Notes: generated from the letters alone by a model not told the origin. Counted from the first letter of the stretch, positions 52,790 to 62,740 are shown. The stretch: DNA of 64,000 bases from Paenibacillus sp. FSL H7-0331 (GCF_001956045.1 NZ_MRTH01000004.1:186001-250000), one strand, 5' to 3'. Numbers and translations: made by a program.

Positions 52790-53598
52790 GCTTATTTATC
52801 ACGCATCATAAAATAGGTTCAGCAGCTATCCTATTTATCTTTCTGTTAATAGCCGTTGGCATATGGGCACCGTGGCTGTACCCGTATGATCCCTATGCAA
52901 CTAATTATAGCGCTAAGCTGCAAGCACCGAGCCTTGAGCACTTGTTTGGAACCGATTATTTGGGACGGGATATATACAGCCGATTGCTTGCGGGTATTAG
53001 TCAATCTGTGTTTCCGGTGTTTGTCATATTAGGCATCGTTATCGTGATTAGCTTATTGATGGGGACGCTAAGCGGCTATTTCGGAAACCGGCTGGATATG
53101 CTGTTGATGAGTATTACGGACATTTTTGTCGCTTTACCGAATCTGCTGCTCACGATTGTAATTGTCGGCTTTTTGGGTTTTGGCATCGAGAACGTATATT
53201 TGGCTATTATTTTGTCCTGGTGGGCGAAATATGTACGGCTGATCCGCGGTTTGGTTCACGATGTGAAAAAAGAAGCCTACATCCTGTCCAGCCGGGTAAG
53301 CGGCTCCTTTGGTCTTGTGACCATCATCGTCCATGTCCTGCCCAATATCGGTCCGCAAGTGCTGACGATGTTAATTCTGGATGTAAGCCGGGTCATTCTG
53401 ACCTTATCCGGTCTGTCCTTTCTTGGTATCGGGGCTCAGCCTCCTTCACCCGAGTGGGGAGCAATGCTGCTGGATGGGAAAAATTATTTGCAAATTGCAC
53501 CCTGGATGGGATTTTTCCCAGGCTTCGTTATTTTTCTGACAGCCTGTGCCTTCCAACTATGCGGTGAAATGCTGCGCAGGCGGTTTAAACTGAAGTAA
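52777..53598 (+). CDS. Nickel/peptide-type ABC transporter permease (NikC-like)
   Basis: This 273-residue membrane protein is the second permease (DppC/NikC family). Early features are the APWLYPYDPYATNYSAKLQAPS stretch before the signature LFGTDYLGRDIYSRLLAG. LILDVSRVILTLSGLSFLGIGAQPPSPEWGAML near the C-terminus is diagnostic. It starts at GTG (52777), inside the end of the preceding gene, with GCAGAGG upstream. The coupled frames and conserved order support one five-gene importer transcript. Confidence 0.92.
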   Translation: MGKLSLFITHHKIGSAAILFIFLLIAVGIWAPWLYPYDPYATNYSAKLQAPSLEHLFGTDYLGRDIYSRLLAGISQSVFPVFVILGIVIVISLLMGTLSGYFGNRLDMLLMSITDIFVALPNLLLTIVIVGFLGFGIENVYLAIILSWWAKYVRLIRGLVHDVKKEAYILSSRVSGSFGLVTIIVHVLPNIGPQVLTMLILDVSRVILTLSGLSFLGIGAQPPSPEWGAMLLDGKNYLQIAPWMGFFPGFVIFLTACAFQLCGEMLRRRFKLK

Positions 53599-53617
53599 AC
53601 GTCAAAGGAGGCTGCAG

Positions 53618-54400
53618 GTGGCGGTTATAGCTGAAGTGAAAAAGCTGTCGATTACAAGTCAGGATCATCAAACGCTGGTGTCGGACATTAGCTTTTCTTT
53701 ACATACAGGCAAGACGTTTTGTCTGATTGGCGAAAGCGGCAGCGGGAAAACATTAACGCTCAAAGCGATGTTGGGCATGCTCCCGAATCAACTTCATCTC
53801 ACAGGAGAGCTATTATTTAAAGGTACGAATACCGTTCCCTTTACCCGCAGGGAGTGGCAGCGGATTCGAGGCAAGCATATCGGGATTATCTTTCAACATC
53901 CGGAACAAGCACTACATCCCGCTATTCCTATCGGCAGGCAGCTGGTTGATCTGCTGAGAAGCCATATTTCGATTACAAAGCTTGAGGCCGAACGACAAGC
54001 CTGCCGGATGCTGGACAAGGTTGGTTTAAAGCCAGCGGATGTACTGATGAAGCGTTATCCTCATCAATTAAGCGGAGGCATGAATCAACGGGTGATGATT
54101 GCGATGGCCCTGCTGCTTGGACCGGAGCTGTTGATCGCTGATGAACCGACAAGTGCTCTTGATGTGACCACACAAGCGGACATTCTCACTCTGCTGCGAG
54201 GGTTGGCTGCCGAGAGTGAGATGAGCCTGCTTCTCGTTACGCATGATCTGCTAGTCGCCAACTATATCGCAGATACCATTGCGGTGATGGTTCAAGGGAC
54301 TATTATCGAACAAGGAAACGCACAGGATGTAATGAAGCACCCCCAGCAAGCGTACACCCGAACCCTGTGGGAATACCGTTCGAAATTCTTGATAACCTAA
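53618..54400 (+). CDS. ABC transporter ATPase (NikD/DppD-like)
   Basis: This 260-residue ATPase has Walker A GESGSGKTLT, the family signature LSGGMNQRV, Walker B LLIADEPTSALD and the H-loop His in LLVTHDLLV. It is shorter than most DppD proteins, lacking the extended C-terminal iron-sulfur/oligopeptide domain, as in NikD. It starts at GTG behind AAAGGAGG. It lies 19 bases after the second permease and 40 bases before NikE. It drives import in the cytoplasm as a heterodimer with the product at 54441. Confidence 0.92.
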   Translation: MAVIAEVKKLSITSQDHQTLVSDISFSLHTGKTFCLIGESGSGKTLTLKAMLGMLPNQLHLTGELLFKGTNTVPFTRREWQRIRGKHIGIIFQHPEQALHPAIPIGRQLVDLLRSHISITKLEAERQACRMLDKVGLKPADVLMKRYPHQLSGGMNQRVMIAMALLLGPELLIADEPTSALDVTTQADILTLLRGLAAESEMSLLLVTHDLLVANYIADTIAVMVQGTIIEQGNAQDVMKHPQQAYTRTLWEYRSKFLIT

Positions 54401-54440
54401 GGCTGTATAAGAGGAACCAAAGGAGAAGGTCTTATAAGTC

Positions 54441-55199
54441 ATGCTAGACATCCAGCATATAAGCAAGCGGATCGCGTTTAAGTCGATTCTTGAAGATATT
54501 CATTTCACCTTGCAAACAGGTCGTTCTCTGGCGGTTGTCGGCGAGAGCGGGAGCGGAAAGTCCACACTGGCCCGAATCATTATGGGATTGGAGCGTCCGA
54601 CATCCGGCCGGATTCTTTTCAATGGGGTGCCAGCACCGGAGAGAAAGACAGCTGAATTTAAGAGCTGGTATCAGCAAATCCAGTTTGTATTCCAAAACAC
54701 AGCGGCCTCACTTGACCCACGGATGACCATTTTCCAAAGCATAGAGGAGCCTTTGTGCCATTTGACCAAGCTCAGGAAAAACGATAGAAAGGTGCTTGTG
54801 CACGAATACGCAGCCAAGGTCGGGCTACCGCAACCTTTGTTAAGCTCGGTTCCGAGTCATTTAAGCGGTGGACAATATCAACGGGCTTGTATCGCCAAAG
54901 CATTAATCGTGAGGCCAAAGCTGCTCGTGTGTGATGAAATCGTATCCAATCTGGATGTGATTCATCAGCATACCATCATCGAATTATTGCAGTCCTTGCA
55001 AGCGGAGCAGCGATTATCACTTCTATTTATTACCCATGATCTTTCTCTGGTTCCAAGCTTGTGTGAGGATGTGTTGGTCATGAAGGATGGGCGGATGGTG
55101 GAGCTTATACAATCAGCTTTGCTGAATTCCAGCCAACATCCGTATACAGCATCGCTTCTGGGTGCGCTTAAGCTGCTCGGCCAGCATTGGCACCATTGA
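54441..55199 (+). CDS. ABC transporter ATPase (NikE/DppF-like)
   Basis: This 252-residue ATPase has Walker A GESGSGKST, signature LSGGQYQRA and the H-loop His in FITHDLSLV. Its Walker B reads LLVCDEIVSNLD rather than DEPTSALD, the variant also typical of NikE and close relatives, so ATP hydrolysis should be normal. It is the last gene of the importer operon, followed by a strong terminator at 55252. The ribosome site lies just upstream of ATG 54441. Confidence 0.92.
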   Translation: MLDIQHISKRIAFKSILEDIHFTLQTGRSLAVVGESGSGKSTLARIIMGLERPTSGRILFNGVPAPERKTAEFKSWYQQIQFVFQNTAASLDPRMTIFQSIEEPLCHLTKLRKNDRKVLVHEYAAKVGLPQPLLSSVPSHLSGGQYQRACIAKALIVRPKLLVCDEIVSNLDVIHQHTIIELLQSLQAEQRLSLLFITHDLSLVPSLCEDVLVMKDGRMVELIQSALLNSSQHPYTASLLGALKLLGQHWHH

Positions 55200-55251
55200 T
55201 ATATGGATTATTGTAGATCATAGCATCGGTTACCCGATTCACCAATTGTAG

Positions 55252-55294
55252 ACAGCTGTCATAACGGATTCTTATCCGATGATAGCTGTTTTTT
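55252..55294 (+). terminator. Strong terminator of the metal importer operon
   Basis: ACAGCTGTCAT and ACGGAT pair with ATCCG and ATGATAGCTGT around a TCTT loop, with one mismatch, followed by six Ts. Confidence 0.85.
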
Positions 55295-55421
55295 GTTTAT
55301 GTACACGGGTTTCAGGATGAAATGGTTTTATCGTTGACATTTAAAAAAACTACCACTACGATAACCATTATAGAAAGGGAACCTTTGTCCAATAAGATTA
55401 AAGATGATAGGAGGGAAGGAT

Positions 55422-57176
55422 ATGATGATAAAGGCAGGACATGTACTGGCACGTTTAACCTCAAAATCACTCAAACGAAGCCTGGTCATTTATTTACTTA
55501 TAGCCTGCCTGATGCCTATGCTGCTGCTGACGGTTATTACTTATGGAAGTATTTATTCGATTCTTGAAAATAAAATCAAAAATGGGATTTATTCCACCCT
55601 CAAGCAGGAACGAATCGGTCTCGAGAATGTCCTGAATAATCTGGATTTTGCCTCCAAGCAGCTTGCAATAGATGGAAAAATAGTAAATGATGTACAACTG
55701 TATTCTACTCAAGGCGATTTTTATGACAAAGCAAACATGGGGGCAAGCATTAAAGACAAGATCAATATGATCAGCTATACGAATCTGAATCTGGGAATGA
55801 TGTTCTATTATGATCCTCGTTCCGATCAGCCGTACAAATTTGAGAATTTACAGGTGGATTCGAGCCGATCCATCACAACGCTGCCGCATTTTACCGAATA
55901 CCAGGGTGCCGTATATTACGGTCCGCACAAAACGATGTACAAGAGCAGCGATAATATTGTTTTTTCCTCGCTCCGCAGGCTGGAAACGAAGGAGAACCTC
56001 GAATTATATGTGTATCTGGAAACTAATTATAATTTATTTCGCAAAATTTTAAATAATGAAACTTATGGTATCGAGGTTTCCCACCTTTTGATCAATGCAC
56101 GGGGGGAGGTTACCTACATGGAAAATGAAAAAGGGTTCACGGAAGCAGACAGTGTGCCTATTCTACAGGCGATAGATAACGAGAGCGAATACAAAGGCTA
56201 TATTTTGTTTCATACGATGAGTGAGCAGGGCTGGCAGCTCGTTATTGCCGTCAAGAAAACGGCCTTCAATAATGAGATTTATGCGTGGCTGACCAAGATT
56301 GCGCTGCTTGTCGTAGCGACGACCCTGTTTGCGCTGCTGCTTGCGCTCATTATTTGGAGAACGGTATACAAGCCGATGAAAAAGCTGAATAAGGAAATTA
56401 TTTATATGGCAGAGAACCGCAATGCTCCCGTCCAATTTACCAGAGTTGAGGAATTCGACCACCTCTTAATTAATTTTCAGGAAATGAAGCAGAAGATCAA
56501 TGTGCTGATCGCCGAAATTGAGGAGAGTGGCAGGGAAAAAAGCCGCCTGGAGGTCGAGAAGCTGTTAACCCAGATCAACCCGCATTTTTTGCATAATACA
56601 CTGAACACGGTCCAATGGCTGGCCAGAATGAATGGTCAAAAAGAGATTGATCGATTGGTCACGCTCTTGGTCAAGGTGCTGCATTACAATCTCGGTAAGC
56701 AAAGTATGATTGTCACGGTGCAGGAGGAGGTCGATGCGTTGAACAACTATATAGAGCTGCAGCGTATTCGTTATGATTATGAATTTGATTTGCGGCTGCA
56801 GGTGGATTCAGATGTCAATCATGTAGCCATGCCAAGGTTCCTGCTCCAGCCGTTGGTGGAAAATGCAATCTATCATGGCAATGGTGAAAGAAATAATTAT
56901 ATTGAAGTTTCGATTCATAAGAATGATACGGACGGGCTCATATTGAAAGTAACAGATAACGGTCAGGGCATGGACGATGCGACGCTCAGCAAGCTGCTGG
57001 CTGAAAGCAATGAAAATTTAAAAAGAGGTTTGGGGATCGGTTTGCAGTATGTGAGCCGTCTCATTAAACGATATTACGGCGATGCGAGCAGGATGTCGAT
57101 CGACAGTGTAGTCGATAAAGGCACGGTTATCCGGATCGACATTCCGATTAAGTCTAAGGAGGATTTTGATGATTAA
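55422..57176 (+). CDS. Sensor histidine kinase, YesM family
   Basis: This 584-residue kinase has a membrane segment at about residues 17-40 (LVIYLLIACLMPMLLLTVI), a large extracellular sensor, a second membrane segment at about 290-310, a HAMP-like linker and a YesM-type kinase core. H388 in QINPHFLHNTLNT is the phosphoacceptor; the N-box reads FLLQPLVENAIYHG and the G-box DNGQGMD. ATG 55422 follows ATAGGAGGGAAGG. Its stop overlaps the regulator by eight bases. It opens the operon-like run kinase, regulator, large binding protein, CUT1 importer and DapA-family gene. Confidence 0.92.
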   Translation: MMIKAGHVLARLTSKSLKRSLVIYLLIACLMPMLLLTVITYGSIYSILENKIKNGIYSTLKQERIGLENVLNNLDFASKQLAIDGKIVNDVQLYSTQGDFYDKANMGASIKDKINMISYTNLNLGMMFYYDPRSDQPYKFENLQVDSSRSITTLPHFTEYQGAVYYGPHKTMYKSSDNIVFSSLRRLETKENLELYVYLETNYNLFRKILNNETYGIEVSHLLINARGEVTYMENEKGFTEADSVPILQAIDNESEYKGYILFHTMSEQGWQLVIAVKKTAFNNEIYAWLTKIALLVVATTLFALLLALIIWRTVYKPMKKLNKEIIYMAENRNAPVQFTRVEEFDHLLINFQEMKQKINVLIAEIEESGREKSRLEVEKLLTQINPHFLHNTLNTVQWLARMNGQKEIDRLVTLLVKVLHYNLGKQSMIVTVQEEVDALNNYIELQRIRYDYEFDLRLQVDSDVNHVAMPRFLLQPLVENAIYHGNGERNNYIEVSIHKNDTDGLILKVTDNGQGMDDATLSKLLAESNENLKRGLGIGLQYVSRLIKRYYGDASRMSIDSVVDKGTVIRIDIPIKSKEDFDD

Positions 57177-58593
57177 AGCGATAGTCGTAGATGATGAGAG
57201 ACTGGTGCGCAAAGGCTTTATTTCGATGCTGGATTGGTCATCCCGCGGGATTGACATTATAGGGGAAGCGGCGGACGGCAAGACGGCTTTGGACATGCTG
57301 AAAACTCAGGATATCGATTTGCTGATTACCGATATTACGATGCCAGGCATGTCGGGCTTCGAGCTGATTCAGCAGGTGAATCTGCTGCCCCGCCGAATAT
57401 GGACGGTCGTCCTTACGTGCCACCACGAATTTAATTTCATTCAGGATGCGCTGCGGCTTGGAGCTATCGATTATTTGGTCAAAACGTTGCTGGACATGGA
57501 AAATTTGGAGCAAACCATCGACCGGATCGTAGAGCGTATTCATACCGAGGAGAAATACCATCTGGATCGGCAGGCAGAGGTTCATCCCCAAATTTATACT
57601 GAGCATGCCGCCATTGTATTTTGCTCATTGGATGAGGTACCCCCTGGTTCCGAGCTGCTTCAGCAGCCCTTTATCCGTAAGAACCGGATTATCGAGATTG
57701 CACCGGATTTGTGGTCGCTGCCACTTCGCCAGTCGTATTCCTATGATGAGTTAGTGAAAACGGTGGAAGGCATGGCGCTGCGTCGATGGCAGGGGATGTA
57801 CATAACAGGCCTGGAAGGACGATCGATTGAGAACGTGTCCGGATTACTCGCGCAGGCATTGCATAACAGAGTCTTCTATACGGTAAGACCCGGAACCGGC
57901 TTGATGCGAACAACCTTGGCCGATCTGGAGCGGCGGTATGGAAGTAATCGGACTCATGCTGTAGCGTCCTGCTTAACGAACTGGGTGCATCTGAGATGGG
58001 CTTTGAATAAATCCGAATGGGAGCGGTTGCTGGAGGAAACTGAAGCTGTCCACCCTGACTTCTATCAGCTGCGTCTGTCCATGCAGCGGTTATTAACCGA
58101 TTGGGAACCGCTTTTTCACTGGCACAAGAACGCTCCACAGCTCATCGCGGCGATAAAGAAAAATCAGTACTGGTATGAGTGGAGAAGCTGGACGGCAGAG
58201 CTGTCTGCTTATGCACAGCTGAAAACCTACGAGCTGTCTGTAACGGCGGAAGTGATGACAAGCCTGATCCGTTCTATTCAATTGATGCGCGATAATCTGG
58301 GAAGCGATCTGACTCAGGAGGCAGTTGCCAAGGAAGTGAATATGAGCCGCAGCTATTTCAGTCAATGCTTCAAGAAGCTGGTAGGAGAATCGTTTGGCGA
58401 TTATTTACGAGCCCTGCGGGTAGACCAGGCCAAAAGGCTGCTGGAATCCAGTGACAAGGCCGTTTACGAAATCGCAGCAGCTGTTGGCTTTAGCGACGAT
58501 AAATATTTTAGCCGGGTGTTTCGTGACAAAACAGGTCTGCTGCCAACCGAGTATCGAATGGCCCGAAAGGGAAAATGGTTCGATGAGGGTTGA
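57169..58593 (+). CDS. Response regulator with AraC-type output (YesN family)
   Basis: This 474-residue regulator has a receiver (D9-D10 in VVDDE, phosphoacceptor D55 in LLITDITMPG), a long middle region of about 220 residues and a C-terminal AraC pair of helix-turn-helix units (LTQEAVAKEVNMSRSYFSQCF and YEIAAAVGFSDDKYFSRVF). The receiver Lys region reads DYLVKTLLD rather than the usual KP, a mild deviation. ATG 57169 has AAGGAGG upstream. It overlaps the kinase by eight bases. Probable targets are the downstream binding protein and importer genes. Confidence 0.92.
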   Translation: MIKAIVVDDERLVRKGFISMLDWSSRGIDIIGEAADGKTALDMLKTQDIDLLITDITMPGMSGFELIQQVNLLPRRIWTVVLTCHHEFNFIQDALRLGAIDYLVKTLLDMENLEQTIDRIVERIHTEEKYHLDRQAEVHPQIYTEHAAIVFCSLDEVPPGSELLQQPFIRKNRIIEIAPDLWSLPLRQSYSYDELVKTVEGMALRRWQGMYITGLEGRSIENVSGLLAQALHNRVFYTVRPGTGLMRTTLADLERRYGSNRTHAVASCLTNWVHLRWALNKSEWERLLEETEAVHPDFYQLRLSMQRLLTDWEPLFHWHKNAPQLIAAIKKNQYWYEWRSWTAELSAYAQLKTYELSVTAEVMTSLIRSIQLMRDNLGSDLTQEAVAKEVNMSRSYFSQCFKKLVGESFGDYLRALRVDQAKRLLESSDKAVYEIAAAVGFSDDKYFSRVFRDKTGLLPTEYRMARKGKWFDEG

Positions 58594-58717
58594 ATTTCGT
58601 TCACAAAGTGTGGACGAGAAATCCATGTTATGATACCGCTTTCTATCCCGCTGCTGGGGTTGGATCTAGTATGATGATAAAGCAAGCAAGGATCAGCACA
58701 GTAGATAGGGGACCTAT

Positions 58718-60424
58718 ATGAAAGTGAAGCCGTTTTCCTTAATATTGGCGACGATGCTGGCTTTGTCGGCATGCAGCCCCGATCATACACCAAGCCGTGC
58801 GGAACTGAGCGACAAGGTAAGCCAAGACGGTGAAATGAAAGGAGAAGACCTGGCCTTTGGCAAATACAAGGTACCCATCACGCTGAGGATCGGTTTTTCG
58901 ATTCCTAATGAAGCTGGAAGGCTGGCTCAGGGCGATAACTATGATGACAATCCCTGGTCCCGTTACTTCCAGAGCAAGACTGGTATACAGGTTGTGCACA
59001 GCTGGCAGGTCAGGAATGAAGGCGATGCTTACAGGTACAAGCTGGACGTATCGATTGCCGAGAACGATCTGCCGGATGCGATGGTCGTGGATCGTCAACA
59101 GCTGCGTGCTCTGGTTGATCGCGATATGCTGGCTGATATGACGGAGGTGTTTCCCAAATACGCATCACCGCTTGTAAAAGCAATGTATGATTCATCCCAA
59201 GGACTTGCGACAAGAGATGCTACATTCGGTGGAAGGCTAATGGCTCTACCCAACATTGCGGTTGAAGCGGATAGCCCGTCACTCGTCTGGGTACGTCAGG
59301 ATTGGCTGGATAAGCTGAAGCTGCCCGCTCCCACAACGTTAAACGATATTGCCGCCATCGCGAAGGCTTTTATAGAACAAGACCCGGATGGCAATGGCAA
59401 ATCGGATACGGTAGGGATTCCGGTAGATAAAGTGATCGTATGGGGTGCAAGACCGAATATGAATGGCTTGGATTCCGTATTTGGCGCCTACCGATCATTT
59501 CCAAAAAACTGGTTAAAGGATCGTAAAGGGAACATCTATTACGGCTCGGTCGCCCCGGAAACGAAGCAGGCACTAGGAATGCTGGCAGGGTGGTATAAGG
59601 CCGGCATTATCGATCCTGAATTTGTACTGCGTCAGGACCCTAACGAACCGATTGCCGATAATAAGGCCGGTATTTTCTTTGGCCCCTGGTATGCGCCGAG
59701 CGGCCCTCTACGGGAATCCGTGAAAAAGGATATGGCAGCAGAATGGAAAGCTTTTGCCGCTCCGCTTGATAATAGTGGAAAATTCGTCACCCATATGGCT
59801 CCGATTACGGACCGTTATCTTGTGGTCAGGAAGGGGTATCCGAATCCGGAAGCTGTCGTACGCTTACTGAATCAATTCACGCAGTACGAGCGGGTAGACA
59901 GCTATATAGCCAATTATGGCAGTGATATGGATCCTGCTCTGCAAGCCTTGAAAACCTACAAGGAAGCTAACCATGTACAGCCCAGGCATTATTATCCCTT
60001 TGATTTGCTGCTGGATTATACCGATTCCGTGCAGCGTTCCTACAAGGCTGTGCTGGAGGTTATGGAGGGCAGGAATCAGTTGGATAAGCTTGCGCCTCAA
60101 TATCAGAGCAGCTACAAAAACATGATCATTGACCGTGAGCACCCCAAGAAAAACCTGGATGCTTGGGTCAGCGCCCATGCGAGAGCATACGGTGCCAAGG
60201 CTATCGTGGACACGCCGATGGATAAAGTGTACAGCGAATTTTACGGCTTGACGACAACGATGGAAACCAAGTGGGCAGCGCTCGAAAAGCTGGAGAAGGA
60301 AACCTTTCTCCGAATTATAATCGGCAGTGCGCCACTAGATAGCTTCGATAGCTTCGTCCAGCAGTGGAACCAACTGGGCGGTGAGACGATTACGAAGGAA
60401 ATACAAAAGTCCGTAGATCGATAA
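58718..60424 (+). CDS. Large lipoprotein solute-binding protein (LplA-like) next to YesM/YesN
   Basis: This 568-residue lipoprotein (lipobox ALSAC, Cys19) is of the long LplA-type group. It has PITLRIGFSI at the mature start, WVRQDWLDKLKLPAPTTLNDI, a calcium-loop-like DPDGNGKSD and PWYAPSGPL near the ligand cleft. It lies 124 bases after the response regulator and directly before a complete CUT1 importer that has its own shorter binding protein. No matching LplB/YtcP permease is adjacent. It may be a co-sensor for the YesM kinase, or a receptor for permeases elsewhere, for example those at 2062 and 3904. It starts at ATG; the upstream ribosome site is weak (GGGGACC). Confidence 0.88.
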   Translation: MKVKPFSLILATMLALSACSPDHTPSRAELSDKVSQDGEMKGEDLAFGKYKVPITLRIGFSIPNEAGRLAQGDNYDDNPWSRYFQSKTGIQVVHSWQVRNEGDAYRYKLDVSIAENDLPDAMVVDRQQLRALVDRDMLADMTEVFPKYASPLVKAMYDSSQGLATRDATFGGRLMALPNIAVEADSPSLVWVRQDWLDKLKLPAPTTLNDIAAIAKAFIEQDPDGNGKSDTVGIPVDKVIVWGARPNMNGLDSVFGAYRSFPKNWLKDRKGNIYYGSVAPETKQALGMLAGWYKAGIIDPEFVLRQDPNEPIADNKAGIFFGPWYAPSGPLRESVKKDMAAEWKAFAAPLDNSGKFVTHMAPITDRYLVVRKGYPNPEAVVRLLNQFTQYERVDSYIANYGSDMDPALQALKTYKEANHVQPRHYYPFDLLLDYTDSVQRSYKAVLEVMEGRNQLDKLAPQYQSSYKNMIIDREHPKKNLDAWVSAHARAYGAKAIVDTPMDKVYSEFYGLTTTMETKWAALEKLEKETFLRIIIGSAPLDSFDSFVQQWNQLGGETITKEIQKSVDR

Positions 60425-60450
60425 TAACGATATGACAAGGGGGATTAGCT

Positions 60451-61758
60451 GTGAAGAAAGGGAAAAAGCTTGTATTTGGATTGTTGTCCATTGTGTTGGT
60501 TGCGTTATCCGCCTGCTCGAATCCACAGACGGAGGGTCAAGGTACTGCCCCTGTCAAGGATAATAAAAATGAAAAGGTGGAGCTGCGCGCAACGTGGTCA
60601 GGAACAGCAGGACGCCACGAGCGCACATTGAAAGTCATTGAGCTGTTCGAGAAAAAATATCCGAACATTAAAATTAACGCGGAATACTCAGGCACTGACG
60701 GGTTTTCCGACAAGCTGAATACCCAGATTGCCGGAGGGAACGCTCCTGATTTAATTAATGTCGGGGGCATTACCGATTTGGTGGCCCGTGGCGCAGCCTT
60801 GGATATTACACCCTATGTGACCAACAAAGAAATCAATCTCGATAAATTCGATCCTGCTTTATTGGAGCCGGGCAAAGACAATGGAAAGTTCTATGGCATC
60901 AGTTTGGGTACAAATGGAATCGGATTGTTTTACAATGCGGATCTGATTAAGAAAGCAGGTATGGAGCCTCCTAAGGATACATTGTCATGGGAAGAGTATG
61001 AAGCTTATGGGAAGGAAGTAGTTAAAGCACTGGGACCCGGCTATTATGCATTTGCCGATCAATCGAGATATTCGCTTTATATGAATTATTTCCTGCGCCA
61101 AACCGGCAAAACCATTTACAAGGACGGCAAGGCAGGCTTCGATAAAGCGGATGTGGTCAGATGGTACACGATGTGGGACCGGATGCGCAGTGAAGGATTG
61201 CTTCCAACGCCGGAAGAATCGGCGACTTTTACCGATCTGTCCGTAGACACCTCCATATTCCCGAAAGGCAAAACCGTATTTCTGATGAGCTGGCTGAATC
61301 AATTAACGGCATTTCAAAATGGGATGAAGGATGAGCTGCAGATTACAACACTGCCGTCCGGAGGACCAGGAGCCAAAAATGGATTGTGGGTTCACCCCAG
61401 CCAATTCTGGACGATTAATAAAACATCCAAGCATCCGAAGGAAGCCGCCATGTTCATTAATTTCTTCATTAATGATGAGGAAGCAACCAAGGTTCTGGGC
61501 AGTGAACGTGGTATTCCCAACTCATCGGCCGTTCGTGACATGATGAAGCAGACACTGAATCCGACAGAGAAAAAATTCTACGCGTATTTTGAAAATTATA
61601 TCTCCAAAGCTGGACCTAAGGATCAGGATCTCCCTAACGGTACCGAGTTTGGCAATGCCGTTGTCAGCTCCTCGCAAAAGGTTTACTTCAAAAAAGCGAC
61701 CATTGATCAGGCTGCGCAGGAAGTTGTAGATGCCTTTGAAAAATCGGTCAAGAAATAA
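60451..61758 (+). CDS. Sugar ABC transporter substrate-binding lipoprotein (CUT1)
   Basis: This 435-residue binding protein has a lipobox ending ALSAC (Cys22) and a CUT1 body: VELRATWSGTAGRHERTLKV, NAPDLINVGGITDLV, the GLFYNADLIKKAGMEPP segment and a C-terminal helical region. It starts at GTG 60451 behind AAGGGGG, 26 bases after the previous gene. It is followed 38 bases later by its two permeases. The sugar is unknown; the adjacent DapA-family aldolase gene suggests a sugar acid or amino-sugar pathway, but this is only context. Confidence 0.92.
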   Translation: MKKGKKLVFGLLSIVLVALSACSNPQTEGQGTAPVKDNKNEKVELRATWSGTAGRHERTLKVIELFEKKYPNIKINAEYSGTDGFSDKLNTQIAGGNAPDLINVGGITDLVARGAALDITPYVTNKEINLDKFDPALLEPGKDNGKFYGISLGTNGIGLFYNADLIKKAGMEPPKDTLSWEEYEAYGKEVVKALGPGYYAFADQSRYSLYMNYFLRQTGKTIYKDGKAGFDKADVVRWYTMWDRMRSEGLLPTPEESATFTDLSVDTSIFPKGKTVFLMSWLNQLTAFQNGMKDELQITTLPSGGPGAKNGLWVHPSQFWTINKTSKHPKEAAMFINFFINDEEATKVLGSERGIPNSSAVRDMMKQTLNPTEKKFYAYFENYISKAGPKDQDLPNGTEFGNAVVSSSQKVYFKKATIDQAAQEVVDAFEKSVKK

Positions 61759-61796
61759 GCGATAGCGTGATGATCAAAACTGTATGAGGAGGAACC

Positions 61797-62738
61797 GTGT
61801 TGAATTCGATTGTTGCTACGAATAAGGGGCGAGGGCACAAACTGCGGAGGCTTTGGAAGGAAAATAGTGCTGCTTACCTTTTTCTCCTGCCATGGTTGAT
61901 TGGAATCTTCCTGCTTACGCTCGGGCCGATGCTCAGCTCGCTGTATTTATCCTTTACCAAATATGACATGCTGAAGCCCTCGGAATGGATCGGAATGGAC
62001 AATTACAGGACTATGTTCACGAATGATGTCCATTATATGAATGCTTTAAAGGTAACGTTCACCTTTGTATTTACATCGGTACCACTCAAGCTTGCTTTTG
62101 CGCTGGCGATTGCCATGCTGCTCAATATGGGTCTAAGAGGACTCGGGATATACCGTACGCTTTATTATATCCCGACCCTGCTTGGGGGGAGCGTAGCAAT
62201 CTCCGTGCTGTGGCGCAAGATGTTCAGTGCAGACGGTGCCGTCAACCAGGTTATGCTCAGTCTGTTCGGTTATCAGGGGCCGGATTGGGTAGCTAATCCC
62301 AAATATGCACTGTATTCGGTTTCGATGCTGGCTGCCTGGCAGTTTGGCTCTTCAATGATTATTTTTCTGGCCGGGCTGAAGCAAATTCCTTATGAGTATT
62401 ACGAGGCATCCAAAGTGGATGGAGCAGGGAAAATTCGCCAGTTCTTCAATATTACGATCCCGCTGCTTACACCAGTGCTGCTGTTTAATATTGTGATCCA
62501 GATCATCGGAGCATTTCAATCATTTACGCAGGCGTTCATCATTAGCGGAGGCACGGGCGGACCGATCGATTCGACGTTATTTTATACCCTGTATTTGTAT
62601 ATGAAAGGTTTTACTTCTTTTCAAATGGGATATGCTTCTGCAATGGCGTGGGTGCTGCTGGTTATCATTTCGATCTTCACCGCACTGATTTTCCTCTCAT
62701 CCAAATACTGGGTAAATTACGGGGATGGAGGTAATTGA
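61797..62738 (+). CDS. Sugar ABC transporter permease (MalF-type)
   Basis: This 313-residue membrane protein is the first permease: a charged N-terminus, six likely membrane segments, the docking loop YEASKVDGAGKIRQFFNI (with Ser in the usual EAA position) and the FIISGGTGGPIDSTLFYTLYLY segment. It starts at GTG 61797 behind GAGGAGGAACC. It ends two bases before its partner's ATG. No ATPase gene is linked. Confidence 0.92.
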   Translation: MLNSIVATNKGRGHKLRRLWKENSAAYLFLLPWLIGIFLLTLGPMLSSLYLSFTKYDMLKPSEWIGMDNYRTMFTNDVHYMNALKVTFTFVFTSVPLKLAFALAIAMLLNMGLRGLGIYRTLYYIPTLLGGSVAISVLWRKMFSADGAVNQVMLSLFGYQGPDWVANPKYALYSVSMLAAWQFGSSMIIFLAGLKQIPYEYYEASKVDGAGKIRQFFNITIPLLTPVLLFNIVIQIIGAFQSFTQAFIISGGTGGPIDSTLFYTLYLYMKGFTSFQMGYASAMAWVLLVIISIFTALIFLSSKYWVNYGDGGN

Positions 62739-62740
62739 CA

